Positions 15,849 through 24,591 of a stretch of DNA of 64,000 nt are shown in pieces (position 1 is the stretch's first letter; the number at the start of each line of letters is the position of its first letter). The stretch spans positions 1 through 64,000 of the forward strand of contig NZ_JABDRI010000069.1 of the NCBI RefSeq assembly GCF_013041805.1, given 5' to 3'. A program made the translations under genes and the position numbers. Below the pieces are notes generated by a model. That model saw nothing but the letters and a program-made list of their open reading frames with translations. It ran no database searches and was not told the origin of the DNA. The stretch is from Lutibacter sp. (GTDB lineage: Bacteria; Bacteroidota; Bacteroidia; Flavobacteriales; Flavobacteriaceae).

Positions 15849-16724
15849 ATGAAAATTGTCGTTTTATCAAGAAATCCCAATTTATACTCTACAAAAAGAC
15901 TTGTGGAAGCTGGAAAAAAAAGAAATCATGAAATTCTTGTTGTAGATCATACAAAATGCGATATAATTATTGAAAGAAAAAAACCCGCCATTAGATACAA
16001 ACATGAATTATTGTTGGATGTAGACGCGGTAATACCAAGAATAGGTGCTTCTGTTACCTTTTTTGGAACAGCAGTGGTTCGTCAGTTTGAAATGATGAAA
16101 GTTTTTACAGCAGTCGAATCTCAATCTTTAATGCGATCAAGAGATAAATTAAGAAGTTTACAAGTACTATCAAGAGCCGGTTTAGGATTACCAAAAACGG
16201 TATTTACCAATTATTCTAAAAATGTTGAGGATGTAATTAGTAGTGTTGGTGGAGCTCCTTTAGTTATAAAATTGCTTGAGGGTACTCAAGGTTTAGGAGT
16301 AGTTTTAGCCGAAACTCATACGGCAGCAACATCTGTTTTGGAAGCATTTAACGGATTGCAAGCCAGAGTAATTGCACAAGAATATATAAAAGAAGCTAAA
16401 GGTGCTGATATTAGAGTATTTATAGTTGATGGGGAAGTAGTTGGTGCAATGAAAAGACAAGGTAAAGAAGGTGAATTTAGATCAAACTTGCATCGTGGAG
16501 GTTCTGCTGAAATAGTTGAATTATCTATTGACGAGAAAAATGCAGCATTAAAAGCAGCACGTGTTATGGGATTAGGAGTTGCAGGTGTAGATTTATTACA
16601 ATCTGCTCGAGGGCCATTAATTTTAGAAGTAAATTCTTCTCCGGGATTAGAAGGTATTGAAGCTGCTACTGGAGTTGATGTAGCTAGTAAAATAATTCAT
16701 TATATTGAAAGAGAAGTAGATTAA
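15849..16724 (+). CDS. rimK: RimK-family ATP-grasp ligase (ribosomal protein S6 glutamate ligase type)
   Basis: ATP-dependent amino-acid ligase that, in E. coli, adds glutamates to the C-terminus of ribosomal protein S6. The 291-aa length and full domain order fit RimK: an N-terminal pre-ATP-grasp domain (about residues 1-95, [22 protein letters not shown]), then the ATP-grasp with [21 protein letters not shown] (about 96-116), [13 protein letters not shown] (about 137-149), and the metal-binding [12 protein letters not shown] near 255-266. It is the only gene in this operon with an ATG start. The neighbours (a retropepsin-like protease and an AstE/AspA-type zinc hydrolase) resemble known RimK neighbourhoods that make or trim peptide tags, so S6 need not be the target. 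Confidence 0.92.
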   Translation: MKIVVLSRNPNLYSTKRLVEAGKKRNHEILVVDHTKCDIIIERKKPAIRYKHELLLDVDAVIPRIGASVTFFGTAVVRQFEMMKVFTAVESQSLMRSRDKLRSLQVLSRAGLGLPKTVFTNYSKNVEDVISSVGGAPLVIKLLEGTQGLGVVLAETHTAATSVLEAFNGLQARVIAQEYIKEAKGADIRVFIVDGEVVGAMKRQGKEGEFRSNLHRGGSAEIVELSIDEKNAALKAARVMGLGVAGVDLLQSARGPLILEVNSSPGLEGIEAATGVDVASKIIHYIEREVD

Positions 16725-16741
16725 TATAATAATTTTTAGAA

Positions 16742-17683
16742 TTGAAAATTTTAAATCACACAATTGGACTTGGAGAATCTATTCAAGTTAAAATGAATTT
16801 TGCGAGATTAAACACTCGTGATACTATTGAAGTACCAATTATTGTTCAGCGTGGCAAAAAAGAAGGACCTTGTTTATTGTTAATTGGAGGTGTGCATGGA
16901 GATGAAACCAATGGTGTTGAAATTGTTCGACAAATTGTAGCTAAAGGCCTAAATAAACCAGACGTTGGAACAATTATTTGTATTCCTTTATTAAATGTTT
17001 TCGGATTTATAAATCAAACTAGAGAATTTCCCGATGGTAGAGATTTAAATAGGGTTTTCCCAGGATCAGATAAAGGGTCATTAGCCAGTAGATTTGCATT
17101 TCATATTATGAAAGAAGTTATTCCTCATGTAGATTATTGTATTGATTATCATACAGGTGGGGCTCAACGTTTTAACTATTCTCAAATTAGAATTGATGAA
17201 GGTGATGAGGAGACATTTAAGCTCGCTGAAATTTTTAACGCTCCATATATTGTTTATAGTAAAAGTGCAGAAAGAACTTTTAGAAAATCAATGGTTAAAT
17301 TAGGAGTTAAAGTTTTATTATTTGAAGGTGGGAAATCACTGAATTTAGATAAAACAGTCACAAAAGTAGGAATACAAGGCGCTATAAATGTGATTCATGA
17401 ATTAGGACTTAGAGATTTATCTTCAAAAATCTTGAAAGAAGATCAAAAACCAGTACTAATTAAAAGCTCAAAATGGATTAGAGCAAGGCATTCGGGAATG
17501 TATCGATCTGATGTAAGGGTTGGTCAAAAAGTTTTAAAAGGAGTAAAATTAGGAAGTATTTCAGATCCTTTTGGAAATTTCGAAAAAGGGTTCAAAAATA
17601 ATCAAGAAGGATATATATTAAATTCTAACCATGCTCCAGTTGTAAATCAAGGAGACGCCCTTTTTCATATTGGTTTTGAATAA
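16742..17683 (+). CDS. Succinylglutamate desuccinylase/aspartoacylase-family zinc hydrolase (TTG start)
   Basis: Zinc-dependent deacylase/carboxypeptidase-like enzyme of the AstE/AspA (M14-related) family, 313 aa. LLLIGGVHGDETNGVEIVRQ (about residues 47-66) provides the H-x-x-E zinc ligands, DGRDLNRVFPG (about 98-108) the substrate-binding arginine and asparagine, and YCIDYHTGG (about 132-140) the third ligand histidine. FEGGKS (about 194-199) may carry the catalytic glutamate. The C-terminal beta domain (about 230-313) is present. The start must be TTG at 16742, since the next methionine (residue 18) lies inside conserved sequence. It sits 17 bp after rimK and 5 bp before the ABC ATPase. Confidence 0.88.
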   Translation: MKILNHTIGLGESIQVKMNFARLNTRDTIEVPIIVQRGKKEGPCLLLIGGVHGDETNGVEIVRQIVAKGLNKPDVGTIICIPLLNVFGFINQTREFPDGRDLNRVFPGSDKGSLASRFAFHIMKEVIPHVDYCIDYHTGGAQRFNYSQIRIDEGDEETFKLAEIFNAPYIVYSKSAERTFRKSMVKLGVKVLLFEGGKSLNLDKTVTKVGIQGAINVIHELGLRDLSSKILKEDQKPVLIKSSKWIRARHSGMYRSDVRVGQKVLKGVKLGSISDPFGNFEKGFKNNQEGYILNSNHAPVVNQGDALFHIGFE

Positions 17684-17688
17684 TAGCT

Positions 17689-18648
17689 GTGCTAAAAGTC
17701 GAAAAAATATCATTTGGTTATACTTCGAAAGAAGTTCTTAAAAACATTAGTTTTACTATTGAAAAAGGCTCTTATATTGCTATTGTAGGTGAAAGTGGGT
17801 GTGGAAAAAGTACCTTATTAGAAATAATTTACGGCTTACTCCATATTGATCAAGGAGCGGTATTTTGGAACAAACAAAAGTTATTAGGACCCAAATTTCA
17901 TCTAATTCCTGGTGAGGATTTTATGAAATACCTTCCGCAAGACTTCGATTTAATGCCTTATATATCTGTTGAAGAAAATATAGGAAAACATATTTCAAGT
18001 TTAGATCCAAAAAAACTACAACGTATTAAACAATTATTAAAAGTTGTTGATATGTCTTCATTTTTAAAAACAAAAGTAAAAAACTTAAGTGGTGGTCAAA
18101 AGCAACGAGTAGCTATTGCAAAGGTATTAGCAAAAGAACCAGAAGTGTTACTATTGGACGAACCTTTTAGTCATATTGATAATTTTAGAAAAAATAAATT
18201 AAGAAGGAGCCTTTTTAAGCATTTAAGATCTAAAAATATTACCTGTATAGTTGCAACTCATGATACTACTGATGCACTTTCTTTTGCGGACGAAATTATA
18301 GTATTGAAAAACGGTAGAATTAAAGCAAAGGGAACTCCAGAAGCAATTTACAACAATCCGAAATCGGATTATGTAGGTTCATTTTTTAATGAAATTAATA
18401 AAATTCCTGTACACGAAATTGTTTTAAATAGTACTTCAAAAAAAACTATTTTATGCTATCCTAATGAATTAAAATTTTCACAAAAATCAGCGATTCAAGC
18501 CACTGTTATTTCATCTTATTATAAAGGAAACCACTACTTGATTGAAGCTAAATTAATAAACACAATTGTATTTTTTGAACATACAACCTCAATAAAAGAG
18601 GACTCAAAAATATGCTTAGAATTAAGCAAAAATATTACACTCCCGTAG
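17689..18648 (+). CDS. ABC transporter ATP-binding protein (GTG start)
   Basis: Nucleotide-binding subunit of an ABC transporter, 319 aa: a canonical ATPase domain (about residues 1-225) plus a C-terminal extension of about 90 residues that resembles the TOBE-type domain of PotA/FbpC-like ATPases. Walker A is GESGCGKST (about 34-42), the signature LSGGQKQR (about 135-142), Walker [13 protein letters not shown] (about 155-166) and the switch histidine ATHDTTD (about 190). No permease gene is present in the operon, so its membrane partner is encoded elsewhere or it has another role. The start is GTG. The 3' end overlaps the convergent dut gene by 14 bp. Confidence 0.9.
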   Translation: MLKVEKISFGYTSKEVLKNISFTIEKGSYIAIVGESGCGKSTLLEIIYGLLHIDQGAVFWNKQKLLGPKFHLIPGEDFMKYLPQDFDLMPYISVEENIGKHISSLDPKKLQRIKQLLKVVDMSSFLKTKVKNLSGGQKQRVAIAKVLAKEPEVLLLDEPFSHIDNFRKNKLRRSLFKHLRSKNITCIVATHDTTDALSFADEIIVLKNGRIKAKGTPEAIYNNPKSDYVGSFFNEINKIPVHEIVLNSTSKKTILCYPNELKFSQKSAIQATVISSYYKGNHYLIEAKLINTIVFFEHTTSIKEDSKICLELSKNITLP

Positions 18649-19066
18649 AACCAAATCCACCAGCACCTCGCTCAGTTTTACTTAACGTTTCAACACTATC
18701 CCATTCAGCACGTTCATGTTTAGCAATTACCAATTGAGCGATGCGCTCACCATCATTTATTACAAAATCATCGTTAGATAAATTGACTAAAATAACGCCA
18801 ATTTCACCTCTATAATCAGCATCAATAGTTCCAGGAGAATTGAGTACGGTAATTCCTTTTTTCGCTGCGAGCCCGCTACGCGGACGTACTTGTGCTTCTG
18901 CGCCTACCGGCAATGCAATAAATAAACCAGTTTTAACAATGGCACGGTCCAAAGGTTTTAAGGTAATTGGTTCTGATATATTTGCACGTAAATCCATTCC
19001 AGCAGATGCAATAGTTTCGTAATTAGGCAATTCGTGTTTTGATTTGTTGATAATTTGAACTTTCAT
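18635..19066 (-). CDS. dut: Deoxyuridine 5'-triphosphate nucleotidohydrolase (dUTPase)
   Basis: Hydrolyses dUTP to dUMP and pyrophosphate, which keeps uracil out of DNA and supplies dTMP synthesis. The protein has 143 aa, standard for the trimeric family. All five motifs are visible: ASAGMDLRA (motif I, about residues 20-28), [11 protein letters not shown] (II, about 62-72), [15 protein letters not shown] (III, about 79-93), ERIAQLV (IV, about 107-113) and [10 protein letters not shown] (V, about 133-142), the arginine-rich C-terminal motif that closes over the active site. It is the last gene of a minus-strand group with an esterase and a flippase (7-bp gap). Confidence 0.97.
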   Translation of the reverse strand: MKVQIINKSKHELPNYETIASAGMDLRANISEPITLKPLDRAIVKTGLFIALPVGAEAQVRPRSGLAAKKGITVLNSPGTIDADYRGEIGVILVNLSNDDFVINDGERIAQLVIAKHERAEWDSVETLSKTERGAGGFGSTGV

Positions 19067-19073
19067 TTTAAAT

Positions 19074-19919
19074 TTATTTTATGTTGTATAACCACGTTAC
19101 AATTTCCAAAAATTCACTCTTCCAAAATGCTTCATTATGATTTCCATTCGGGTTGATTTTAGTTTTCAAATACTTCTGTTTAAAACCAGTTTCAAGCAAT
19201 AATTTTTCTGTTTTCTGAGTGTCTAACACCATATTTTCCCCTTCTTTTCCACCTACTAACAAAAATAACTTTACTTGTTTTGTTTGTGCGTTTTGTTTGG
19301 TAAAATTTTCTACTTCAGATGAAAACCAAAACGAAGTAGATAACGCTCCAATCTTTCCAAAAACAGTTGGGTATTTAAGTCCGCCGTAATAAGAAATTAA
19401 ACCACCTAAAGAACTTCCAATTAAACCCGTATATTTTGCTTGTTTTTTCGTTCTATAAGTAGCGTCAATGTATGGTTTTAAAGTTTGAACTATAAAATCA
19501 ATATAAATGGCTCCTTTTCCACCTCCATATTTTTCATGTTTCCAAGGTGTATATTCATTAATTCTTTCTTCTCCACCATTTTCAATACCTACAACAATAA
19601 AACCTTTTCCGGTTGTTTTATATAAATTATTTAGAGTTTCATCAACTTCCCATTCCCCTATATAAGAAGTAGCATTGTCAAATAAATTTTGACCATCATG
19701 CATATATATTACTGAATATTTTTTAGAATTATTATCGTAATTTGGAGGTAGATACACCCAAATTTTATGGCTAATTGAATTCAAAGCTGGAATTATAAAT
19801 TCCTTTTTTAAAATAGAAACATTTTTTGCTGAGGTTGAAATTTTTTCAGTAGTATTTTGACCGTAATTAAAATAAGTGGCTAACCAACAAACCGTAAAAA
19901 AAAGTATAATTTTTCTCAT
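19074..19919 (-). CDS. Exported esterase-family alpha/beta hydrolase (enterochelin esterase/feruloyl esterase-like)
   Basis: Secreted serine esterase of the PF00756 family, 281 aa. The N-terminal [20 protein letters not shown] is a Sec signal peptide. [20 protein letters not shown] followed by [12 protein letters not shown] (about residues 66-77) is a strong family signature. The nucleophile elbow GSSLGG lies near 166-171; the late histidine in NGNHNEAFW (about 258-266) completes the triad. The natural substrate could be a siderophore ester, acyl-glycan or other ester; sequence does not decide. It lies 4 bp after the flippase gene and 7 bp before dut. Confidence 0.88.
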   Translation of the reverse strand: MRKIILFFTVCWLATYFNYGQNTTEKISTSAKNVSILKKEFIIPALNSISHKIWVYLPPNYDNNSKKYSVIYMHDGQNLFDNATSYIGEWEVDETLNNLYKTTGKGFIVVGIENGGEERINEYTPWKHEKYGGGKGAIYIDFIVQTLKPYIDATYRTKKQAKYTGLIGSSLGGLISYYGGLKYPTVFGKIGALSTSFWFSSEVENFTKQNAQTKQVKLFLLVGGKEGENMVLDTQKTEKLLLETGFKQKYLKTKINPNGNHNEAFWKSEFLEIVTWLYNIK

Positions 19920-19923
19920 ATAA

Positions 19924-21378
19924 TTATCGTTTAATCAAGATTAGTAATTCCTTTTTTTCATTCCAAAAAATTAATATTCCAAAGGTTAAAACCAATCCAA
20001 TAGAGATTAAATAATTCTCTCTAAAATAGGTAAATGAAATAAATGAAATTACAATTGAAGCTACTAAATAACTTCCAGATTTTTTTAAATTATATGGAAC
20101 CGGATAGTATTTTTTACCAATAAAATAAGAAAGCACCATCATACTCCCATACGCTAATAAAGTTGCCCAAGCTGATGCTATAAATCCAATTTCAGGAATT
20201 AAGAGAACATTCATTAAAATAGTAATTACAGCACCAATAATTGAAAATAACATAGCATACCGTGTCTTATCTGTTAATTTATACCAAATAGCTAAGTTGT
20301 GATAAATCCCTAAAAATAAGTTTGCCAACAGTACAATCGGCACAATAATAATAGCTTCCCAATATTGCTGGTTGATAAAAAGTTGTTTTAAAACATCAAT
20401 AAAAACAACAATTCCAACAAAAACTAAAGAGCCAATGATAATGAAATAATTCAAAATTTTAGCATACGTTTCTTTCGCATTTTTTTTATTAGCATGATTA
20501 AAAAAGAATGGTTCAGCACCTAAACGAAACGCCATAATGTATAAATTCATAAAAATCGCCAACTTATAACAAGCAGCATAAATTCCCATCGCATTTTTAT
20601 CGATCAATTTCCCAATTAGTATTTTGTCTAAATTTTCATTAATTACGTATGCAATTCCAGCCACGGCGATAGGCCAGGAATAAGTAAGCATTTTTTTGAA
20701 TAAGGCAGTATTAAAACTCCACTTAAACTTCAACAAATAGGGCAGAAGTAAAATAAGCGAAATGGCGCTTCCAACAATATTTGCAATAAATATAAAGTTA
20801 ACTATTGCGGTGCGATTAAACATAGTATCTAAAAAAACTGGAATCTCTTTTCCACTGGTTTTAAATTCAGGTATAAACTTTAAGAATAGCAAGTTAATAC
20901 TTACTATAATTGCAACATTTATTAATTTAATGGAAGCATACTTTATTGGTCGATTTGAAGCACGTAAATAAGCAAACGGTATAACGGCCAATGTATCAAG
21001 TGCCAAAATACCAATCAATAATTTAAGTTGAAGAGGATTTCCTCCAAAGTCAAAAATTCGAGTAAAAAAATCGGAAAAAGTAAATGCGATAATCACAAAA
21101 ACTATTGCTGAGGCAAATACACTTATAAAAGACGTTGAAACCAGTGCATCCTTTTTTTCTTCAGTTTTATAAAATCTAAAAAAAGCAGTTTCAAAACCGA
21201 AAGTTAGTAATACAGAAAAAAGTGCTGCCCAAATATAAAAATTGGTATTTTCAGCATAATTATTAGTGGGTAAAGCATCGGTATGCACTTTAACGAGCAA
21301 AAAATTAATAACACGGGGTAACACGGCGGCAATTCCGTAAATTATGGTATCTTTAAAAAAACGTTTAAGTGGGTTCAA
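19924..21378 (-). CDS. Polysaccharide biosynthesis flippase (Wzx/MOP superfamily)
   Basis: Inner-membrane translocator of lipid-linked oligosaccharides, 484 aa, with about 12-14 hydrophobic segments throughout (for example around residues 10-28, 45-65, 85-110, 150-170, 195-215 and onward to about 470). The N-terminal FFKDTIIYGIAAVLPRVINF, with a positively charged start and the GIAAVLPR segment, is typical of the MOP/PST-type family found in flavobacterial core genomes next to dut. No other glycan-biosynthesis gene is nearby, so its substrate is unclear. It is the first gene of a minus-strand operon with the esterase and dut and diverges from the kinase gene at 21477. Confidence 0.88.
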   Translation of the reverse strand: MNPLKRFFKDTIIYGIAAVLPRVINFLLVKVHTDALPTNNYAENTNFYIWAALFSVLLTFGFETAFFRFYKTEEKKDALVSTSFISVFASAIVFVIIAFTFSDFFTRIFDFGGNPLQLKLLIGILALDTLAVIPFAYLRASNRPIKYASIKLINVAIIVSINLLFLKFIPEFKTSGKEIPVFLDTMFNRTAIVNFIFIANIVGSAISLILLLPYLLKFKWSFNTALFKKMLTYSWPIAVAGIAYVINENLDKILIGKLIDKNAMGIYAACYKLAIFMNLYIMAFRLGAEPFFFNHANKKNAKETYAKILNYFIIIGSLVFVGIVVFIDVLKQLFINQQYWEAIIIVPIVLLANLFLGIYHNLAIWYKLTDKTRYAMLFSIIGAVITILMNVLLIPEIGFIASAWATLLAYGSMMVLSYFIGKKYYPVPYNLKKSGSYLVASIVISFISFTYFRENYLISIGLVLTFGILIFWNEKKELLILIKR

Positions 21379-21476
21379 ATTAGGTTTTTAATGTAAAAAT
21401 ATAAAAGTACAAAAGTATCACTTCATTTCAATAAAATAATTTTTAAGTTTCAAGCAGATAGTATATTTTTAATAAA

Positions 21477-22346
21477 ATGAATTTTCTATTTCAACAACAC
21501 ATACAAAATGAACTTAATGCTAAGTTATCAAAAAGTTTAACTTTTGATTGGTATCCGATTAACGGAGGTTCTATAAATACAACGTATAAAATTACTTCTG
21601 AAAATTATTGCTATTTTATAAAAGTAAATACCATTACTGTATTTAAAAATGGTTTTGATGAAGAGGTTTTAGGCTTACAATTTTTAAAAGCAAACGGTGC
21701 AATAACCCCAAAAGTAATTTTACAAGGAAAGTTTGATTCACATATCTATTTAATACTGAGCTATATTGATTCAGCTGTTCATAAACCTCAATTTTGGGAA
21801 AGTTTTGCGTTACAGTTAGCTAATTTACATCAGCATAAAGGAACTCAATTTGGATTAGAGTATGATAATTTTATGGGGCAATTAGCTCAAAAAAACACCT
21901 ATTGCACTAATTTTAGTACATTTTTTACTGAAAATAGGTTGCAACCTCAAGTTCAATTAGCTTTTGAAAAAGGATTACTTCAACCAAAAGATTTACAATC
22001 ATTTGAACGTTTATACAAGCAATTACCAAACATTTTTCCAGTTGAAGAACCAAGCGCAATTCATGGAGATTTGTGGAGTGGAAATTTTATTGCTACGGTA
22101 AACAACAAAGCAGTGTTTATAGATCCAGCAGTGTATTATGGGCATAGAGAAGTTGATGTATCTATGAGCTTATTATTTGGAGGTTTTTCAGAGTTGTTTT
22201 ATCAAATCTATCAACAGGTGTATCCTTTAGAAAAAGGGTTTTCTAAACGAAAAGATATATACAATTTATATCCACTACTTATTCATTTAAATTTATTTGG
22301 AAAATCTTATTTAAAAAGTATTCAAACGATAGTTTCTCAGTTTTAA
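21477..22346 (+). CDS. Fructosamine kinase family protein
   Basis: Predicted small-molecule kinase of the fructosamine/ketosamine kinase group (APH-like fold), 289 aa. The N-terminal lobe shows PINGGSINTTYKIT (about residues 22-35) and FIKVN (about 44-48), where the lysine should contact ATP; the catalytic loop is HGDLWSGNF (about 197-205), the family hallmark, and FIDPAVYYGHREVDVSMSLLFGGF (about 216-239) carries the metal-binding aspartate and the downstream motif. Such enzymes phosphorylate glycated amines for repair of protein glycation. It lies 49 bp before gpsA on the same strand and may be co-transcribed. Confidence 0.92.
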   Translation: MNFLFQQHIQNELNAKLSKSLTFDWYPINGGSINTTYKITSENYCYFIKVNTITVFKNGFDEEVLGLQFLKANGAITPKVILQGKFDSHIYLILSYIDSAVHKPQFWESFALQLANLHQHKGTQFGLEYDNFMGQLAQKNTYCTNFSTFFTENRLQPQVQLAFEKGLLQPKDLQSFERLYKQLPNIFPVEEPSAIHGDLWSGNFIATVNNKAVFIDPAVYYGHREVDVSMSLLFGGFSELFYQIYQQVYPLEKGFSKRKDIYNLYPLLIHLNLFGKSYLKSIQTIVSQF

Positions 22347-22395
22347 GTCTGCAATTCATTTAGTTTCTTTATTTTTGAAATACTAAAACTAGTGT

Positions 22396-23391
22396 ATGAA
22401 TAAAAAACCTAAAATTGCCGTTTTTGGTGGTGGAAGTTGGGCAACAGCCATTGTAAAAATGTTGTGTGAAAATTTGGAACAAGTTGGTTGGTATATGCGA
22501 AATCAAAGTTCTATAGACTATATTAAAGAAAACGAACATAATCCAAATTATTTAAGTTCAGCAGAATTTGATGTGAATCAATTGTATTTATCTAGTGATA
22601 TTAATGAAATGGTTACATATGCAGATATTTTAATCTTTGCAATTCCTTCTGCATTTCTAAAATCAGAATTGGATAAAATTACAGAAGATTATTCTTCAAA
22701 ATTAATTTTTTCTGCTATTAAAGGAATTGTTCCTGAATCAGGATTAATTGTGGGGGAACATTTTCATAAAAATTACAATATTCCTTTCCAAAATATTGGT
22801 GTAATTACGGGTCCCTGTCACGCCGAAGAAGTTGCTATGGAACGATTATCTTATTTAACAATTGCTTGTCAAAATGCAGCAAACGCAAAACTAGTAGGGA
22901 AACAACTTTCAAGTAGTTATATAAAAACTAAAATTTCAGATGATATTATAGGCACAGAATACGCTGCCATGTTGAAAAATATTTATGCAATTGCCGCAGG
23001 AATAGCACACGGATTGGGGTACGGTGATAATTTCCAGTCAGTACTCATGTCTAATTCTATTCGTGAAATGAAACGCTTTATTAAAAAAGTGCATAAAATG
23101 AAACGCAACATCAACAATTCGGCCTACTTAGGAGATTTACTAGTTACGGGATATTCAGTATTTAGTAGAAACCGAATGTTTGGAAATATGATAGGTAAAG
23201 GATACACGGTAAAAAGTGCTATGATGGAAATGAGTATGATTGCAGAAGGGTATTACGCATCAAAAAGTGCTTATTTAATAAAGGAGAAAAACAACGCAAA
23301 AACACCAATAATTGACGCTGTGTATGCCATATTGTACGAGCAAAAAAATCCGAAGACTATTTTTAATAAATTGACAGAACTACTGGATTAA
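22396..23391 (+). CDS. gpsA: Glycerol-3-phosphate dehydrogenase [NAD(P)+]
   Basis: Reduces dihydroxyacetone phosphate to sn-glycerol 3-phosphate for phospholipid synthesis; 331 aa. The Rossmann motif appears as VFGGGSWATAI (about residues 9-19) in place of the usual GAGxxG, a variant seen in this family. Other conserved parts are IPSAFL (about 92-97), SAIKGIVPESG (about 111-121), ITGPCHAEEVA (about 139-149) and the catalytic lysine in AAMLKNIYAIAAGIAHGLGYGDN (about 195-217). GDLLVTGYSVFSRNR matches the substrate-binding end. It is followed by the cold-shock gene, which has its own promoter. Confidence 0.95.
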   Translation: MNKKPKIAVFGGGSWATAIVKMLCENLEQVGWYMRNQSSIDYIKENEHNPNYLSSAEFDVNQLYLSSDINEMVTYADILIFAIPSAFLKSELDKITEDYSSKLIFSAIKGIVPESGLIVGEHFHKNYNIPFQNIGVITGPCHAEEVAMERLSYLTIACQNAANAKLVGKQLSSSYIKTKISDDIIGTEYAAMLKNIYAIAAGIAHGLGYGDNFQSVLMSNSIREMKRFIKKVHKMKRNINNSAYLGDLLVTGYSVFSRNRMFGNMIGKGYTVKSAMMEMSMIAEGYYASKSAYLIKEKNNAKTPIIDAVYAILYEQKNPKTIFNKLTELLD

Positions 23392-23459
23392 CAATTGTTT
23401 ACGTTCATTAATCTGAAAATATTTTTTTTAAGTTTTAAATTTTTAAATTGAAATAAACT

Positions 23460-23467
23460 TATATTTG
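23460..23467 (+). promoter_or_regulatory. Promoter -7 element of the cold-shock gene (TATATTTG)
   Basis: Exact TAnnTTTG match 25 bp before the ATG at 23493. The leader is short, so the long 5' UTR thermosensor of E. coli cspA is not present here. Confidence 0.55.
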
Positions 23468-23492
23468 TACTTTAATATATTAATAAACACTA

Positions 23493-23684
23493 ATGAAAAA
23501 AGGTACAGTAAAATTTTTTAACGAATCAAAAGGATTCGGATTTATTACAGAAGAAGGTTCAAACACAGACTATTTTGTGCACATTTCAGGCTTAATTGAC
23601 GAAGTAAGAGAAGGTGACGTAGTTGAATTTGAATTAAAAGAAGGTAAAAAAGGAATGAACGCAGTAAATGTTAAGGTAATTTAA
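23493..23684 (+). CDS. Cold-shock domain protein
   Basis: Small single-stranded nucleic-acid-binding protein (63 aa) made of one cold-shock OB fold, probably acting as an RNA chaperone. KGTVKFFNESKGFGFITEEG (residues 3-22) contains RNP1 as KGFGFI, and DYFVHISGL contains RNP2 as FVHIS, with all the usual aromatic contacts. The end, GPNAVNV in E. coli CspA, appears as KGMNAVNVKVI. It is a monocistronic gene framed by a TATATTTG promoter and a good intrinsic terminator. Confidence 0.95.
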   Translation: MKKGTVKFFNESKGFGFITEEGSNTDYFVHISGLIDEVREGDVVEFELKEGKKGMNAVNVKVI

Positions 23685-23715
23685 TAATACGCCATTTTTT
23701 TTAAAAAAAAAACAG

Positions 23716-23744
23716 AAACCAGTCTAATTTTGACTGGTTTTTTT
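23716..23744 (+). terminator. Intrinsic terminator after the cold-shock gene
   Basis: AAACCAGTC (23716-23724) pairs with GACTGGTTT (23732-23740) in a perfect 9-bp stem with a 7-nt loop, running directly into a run of seven Ts. Confidence 0.92.
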
Positions 23745-23879
23745 GTGCGTAAAAAATTAGAATGTTAAGCTTGTTTTAGTTGATAAATATCATAAAACCG
23801 AGCCCACTACTTTTGTAACTTTGATAGCATAAACAGCGCAGTTGTTGTTTAATTAAAAAGGTAATTATAAACTACCATT

Positions 23880-24407
23880 ATGAAAGATAGAATTGCATTA
23901 ATCTACTCAACAGTTGACGGACAAACTTTAAAAATTAGTACATTACTTCAAAAGGAATTACTCAATTATGGACATTATGTTGAACTATCTTCAATTGAAG
24001 AATTTAATACCGAATTAACTAATTTTGATAAAATAATTATTGGTTCAAGTATTAGATATGGCGTTCATCACAAAAAAATAATTGAGTTTATCAACGCCAA
24101 TAAAACAACACTAGATACCCTAAAAACTGCTTTTTTTTCTGTAAATCTTGTAGCTCGTAAGCCAGAAAAACAAACCGCAACAACAAATCCTTATGTGGTT
24201 AAATTTTTTAAAAGTATAACCTGGAGACCTACCATTGTTGAAGTATTTGCAGGTAAGTTAGACTATAAAAAATATCCTTTCTTTGATCGAATTATGATTC
24301 AATTTATTATGTGGATGACTAAAGGACCAACCAATAAAAATGTTGAAATTGAATATACAAACTGGGACAAAGTAAAAGAATTTGGTAAAACACTTCACAA
24401 ATTGTAG
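23880..24407 (+). CDS. hemG: Menaquinone-dependent protoporphyrinogen IX dehydrogenase (HemG)
   Basis: FMN-containing flavodoxin-fold enzyme that oxidises protoporphyrinogen IX to protoporphyrin IX in haem synthesis, passing electrons to quinone; 175 aa. LIYSTVDGQTLKIS (about residues 7-20) is the FMN phosphate loop. IIGSSIRYGVHH (about 55-66) and FFSVNLVARKPEKQTATTNP (about 93-112) are close matches to E. coli HemG, including the long insertion that separates HemG from plain flavodoxins, and MIQFIMWMTKGPT follows. It stands alone between the cold-shock gene and the histidine kinases. The usual oxidase in many Bacteroidota is HemY or HemJ, so its presence is worth noting. Confidence 0.93.
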   Translation: MKDRIALIYSTVDGQTLKISTLLQKELLNYGHYVELSSIEEFNTELTNFDKIIIGSSIRYGVHHKKIIEFINANKTTLDTLKTAFFSVNLVARKPEKQTATTNPYVVKFFKSITWRPTIVEVFAGKLDYKKYPFFDRIMIQFIMWMTKGPTNKNVEIEYTNWDKVKEFGKTLHKL

Positions 24408-24591
24408 ATTTAATACTTGATAATTATCAGCATTCTAATCAATTAAAATTTTTAACTTTATAGATTACACAAAAACAATTGCTTTATTTTAGGCTTTTAA
24501 GAGGTGTAGTTTTTGTATTCATATTTTATATGAAATTTTAAAGACAATCTTTTGTAACTAAAAAAAGTACAAAGTTTTAATATTAGATGCT

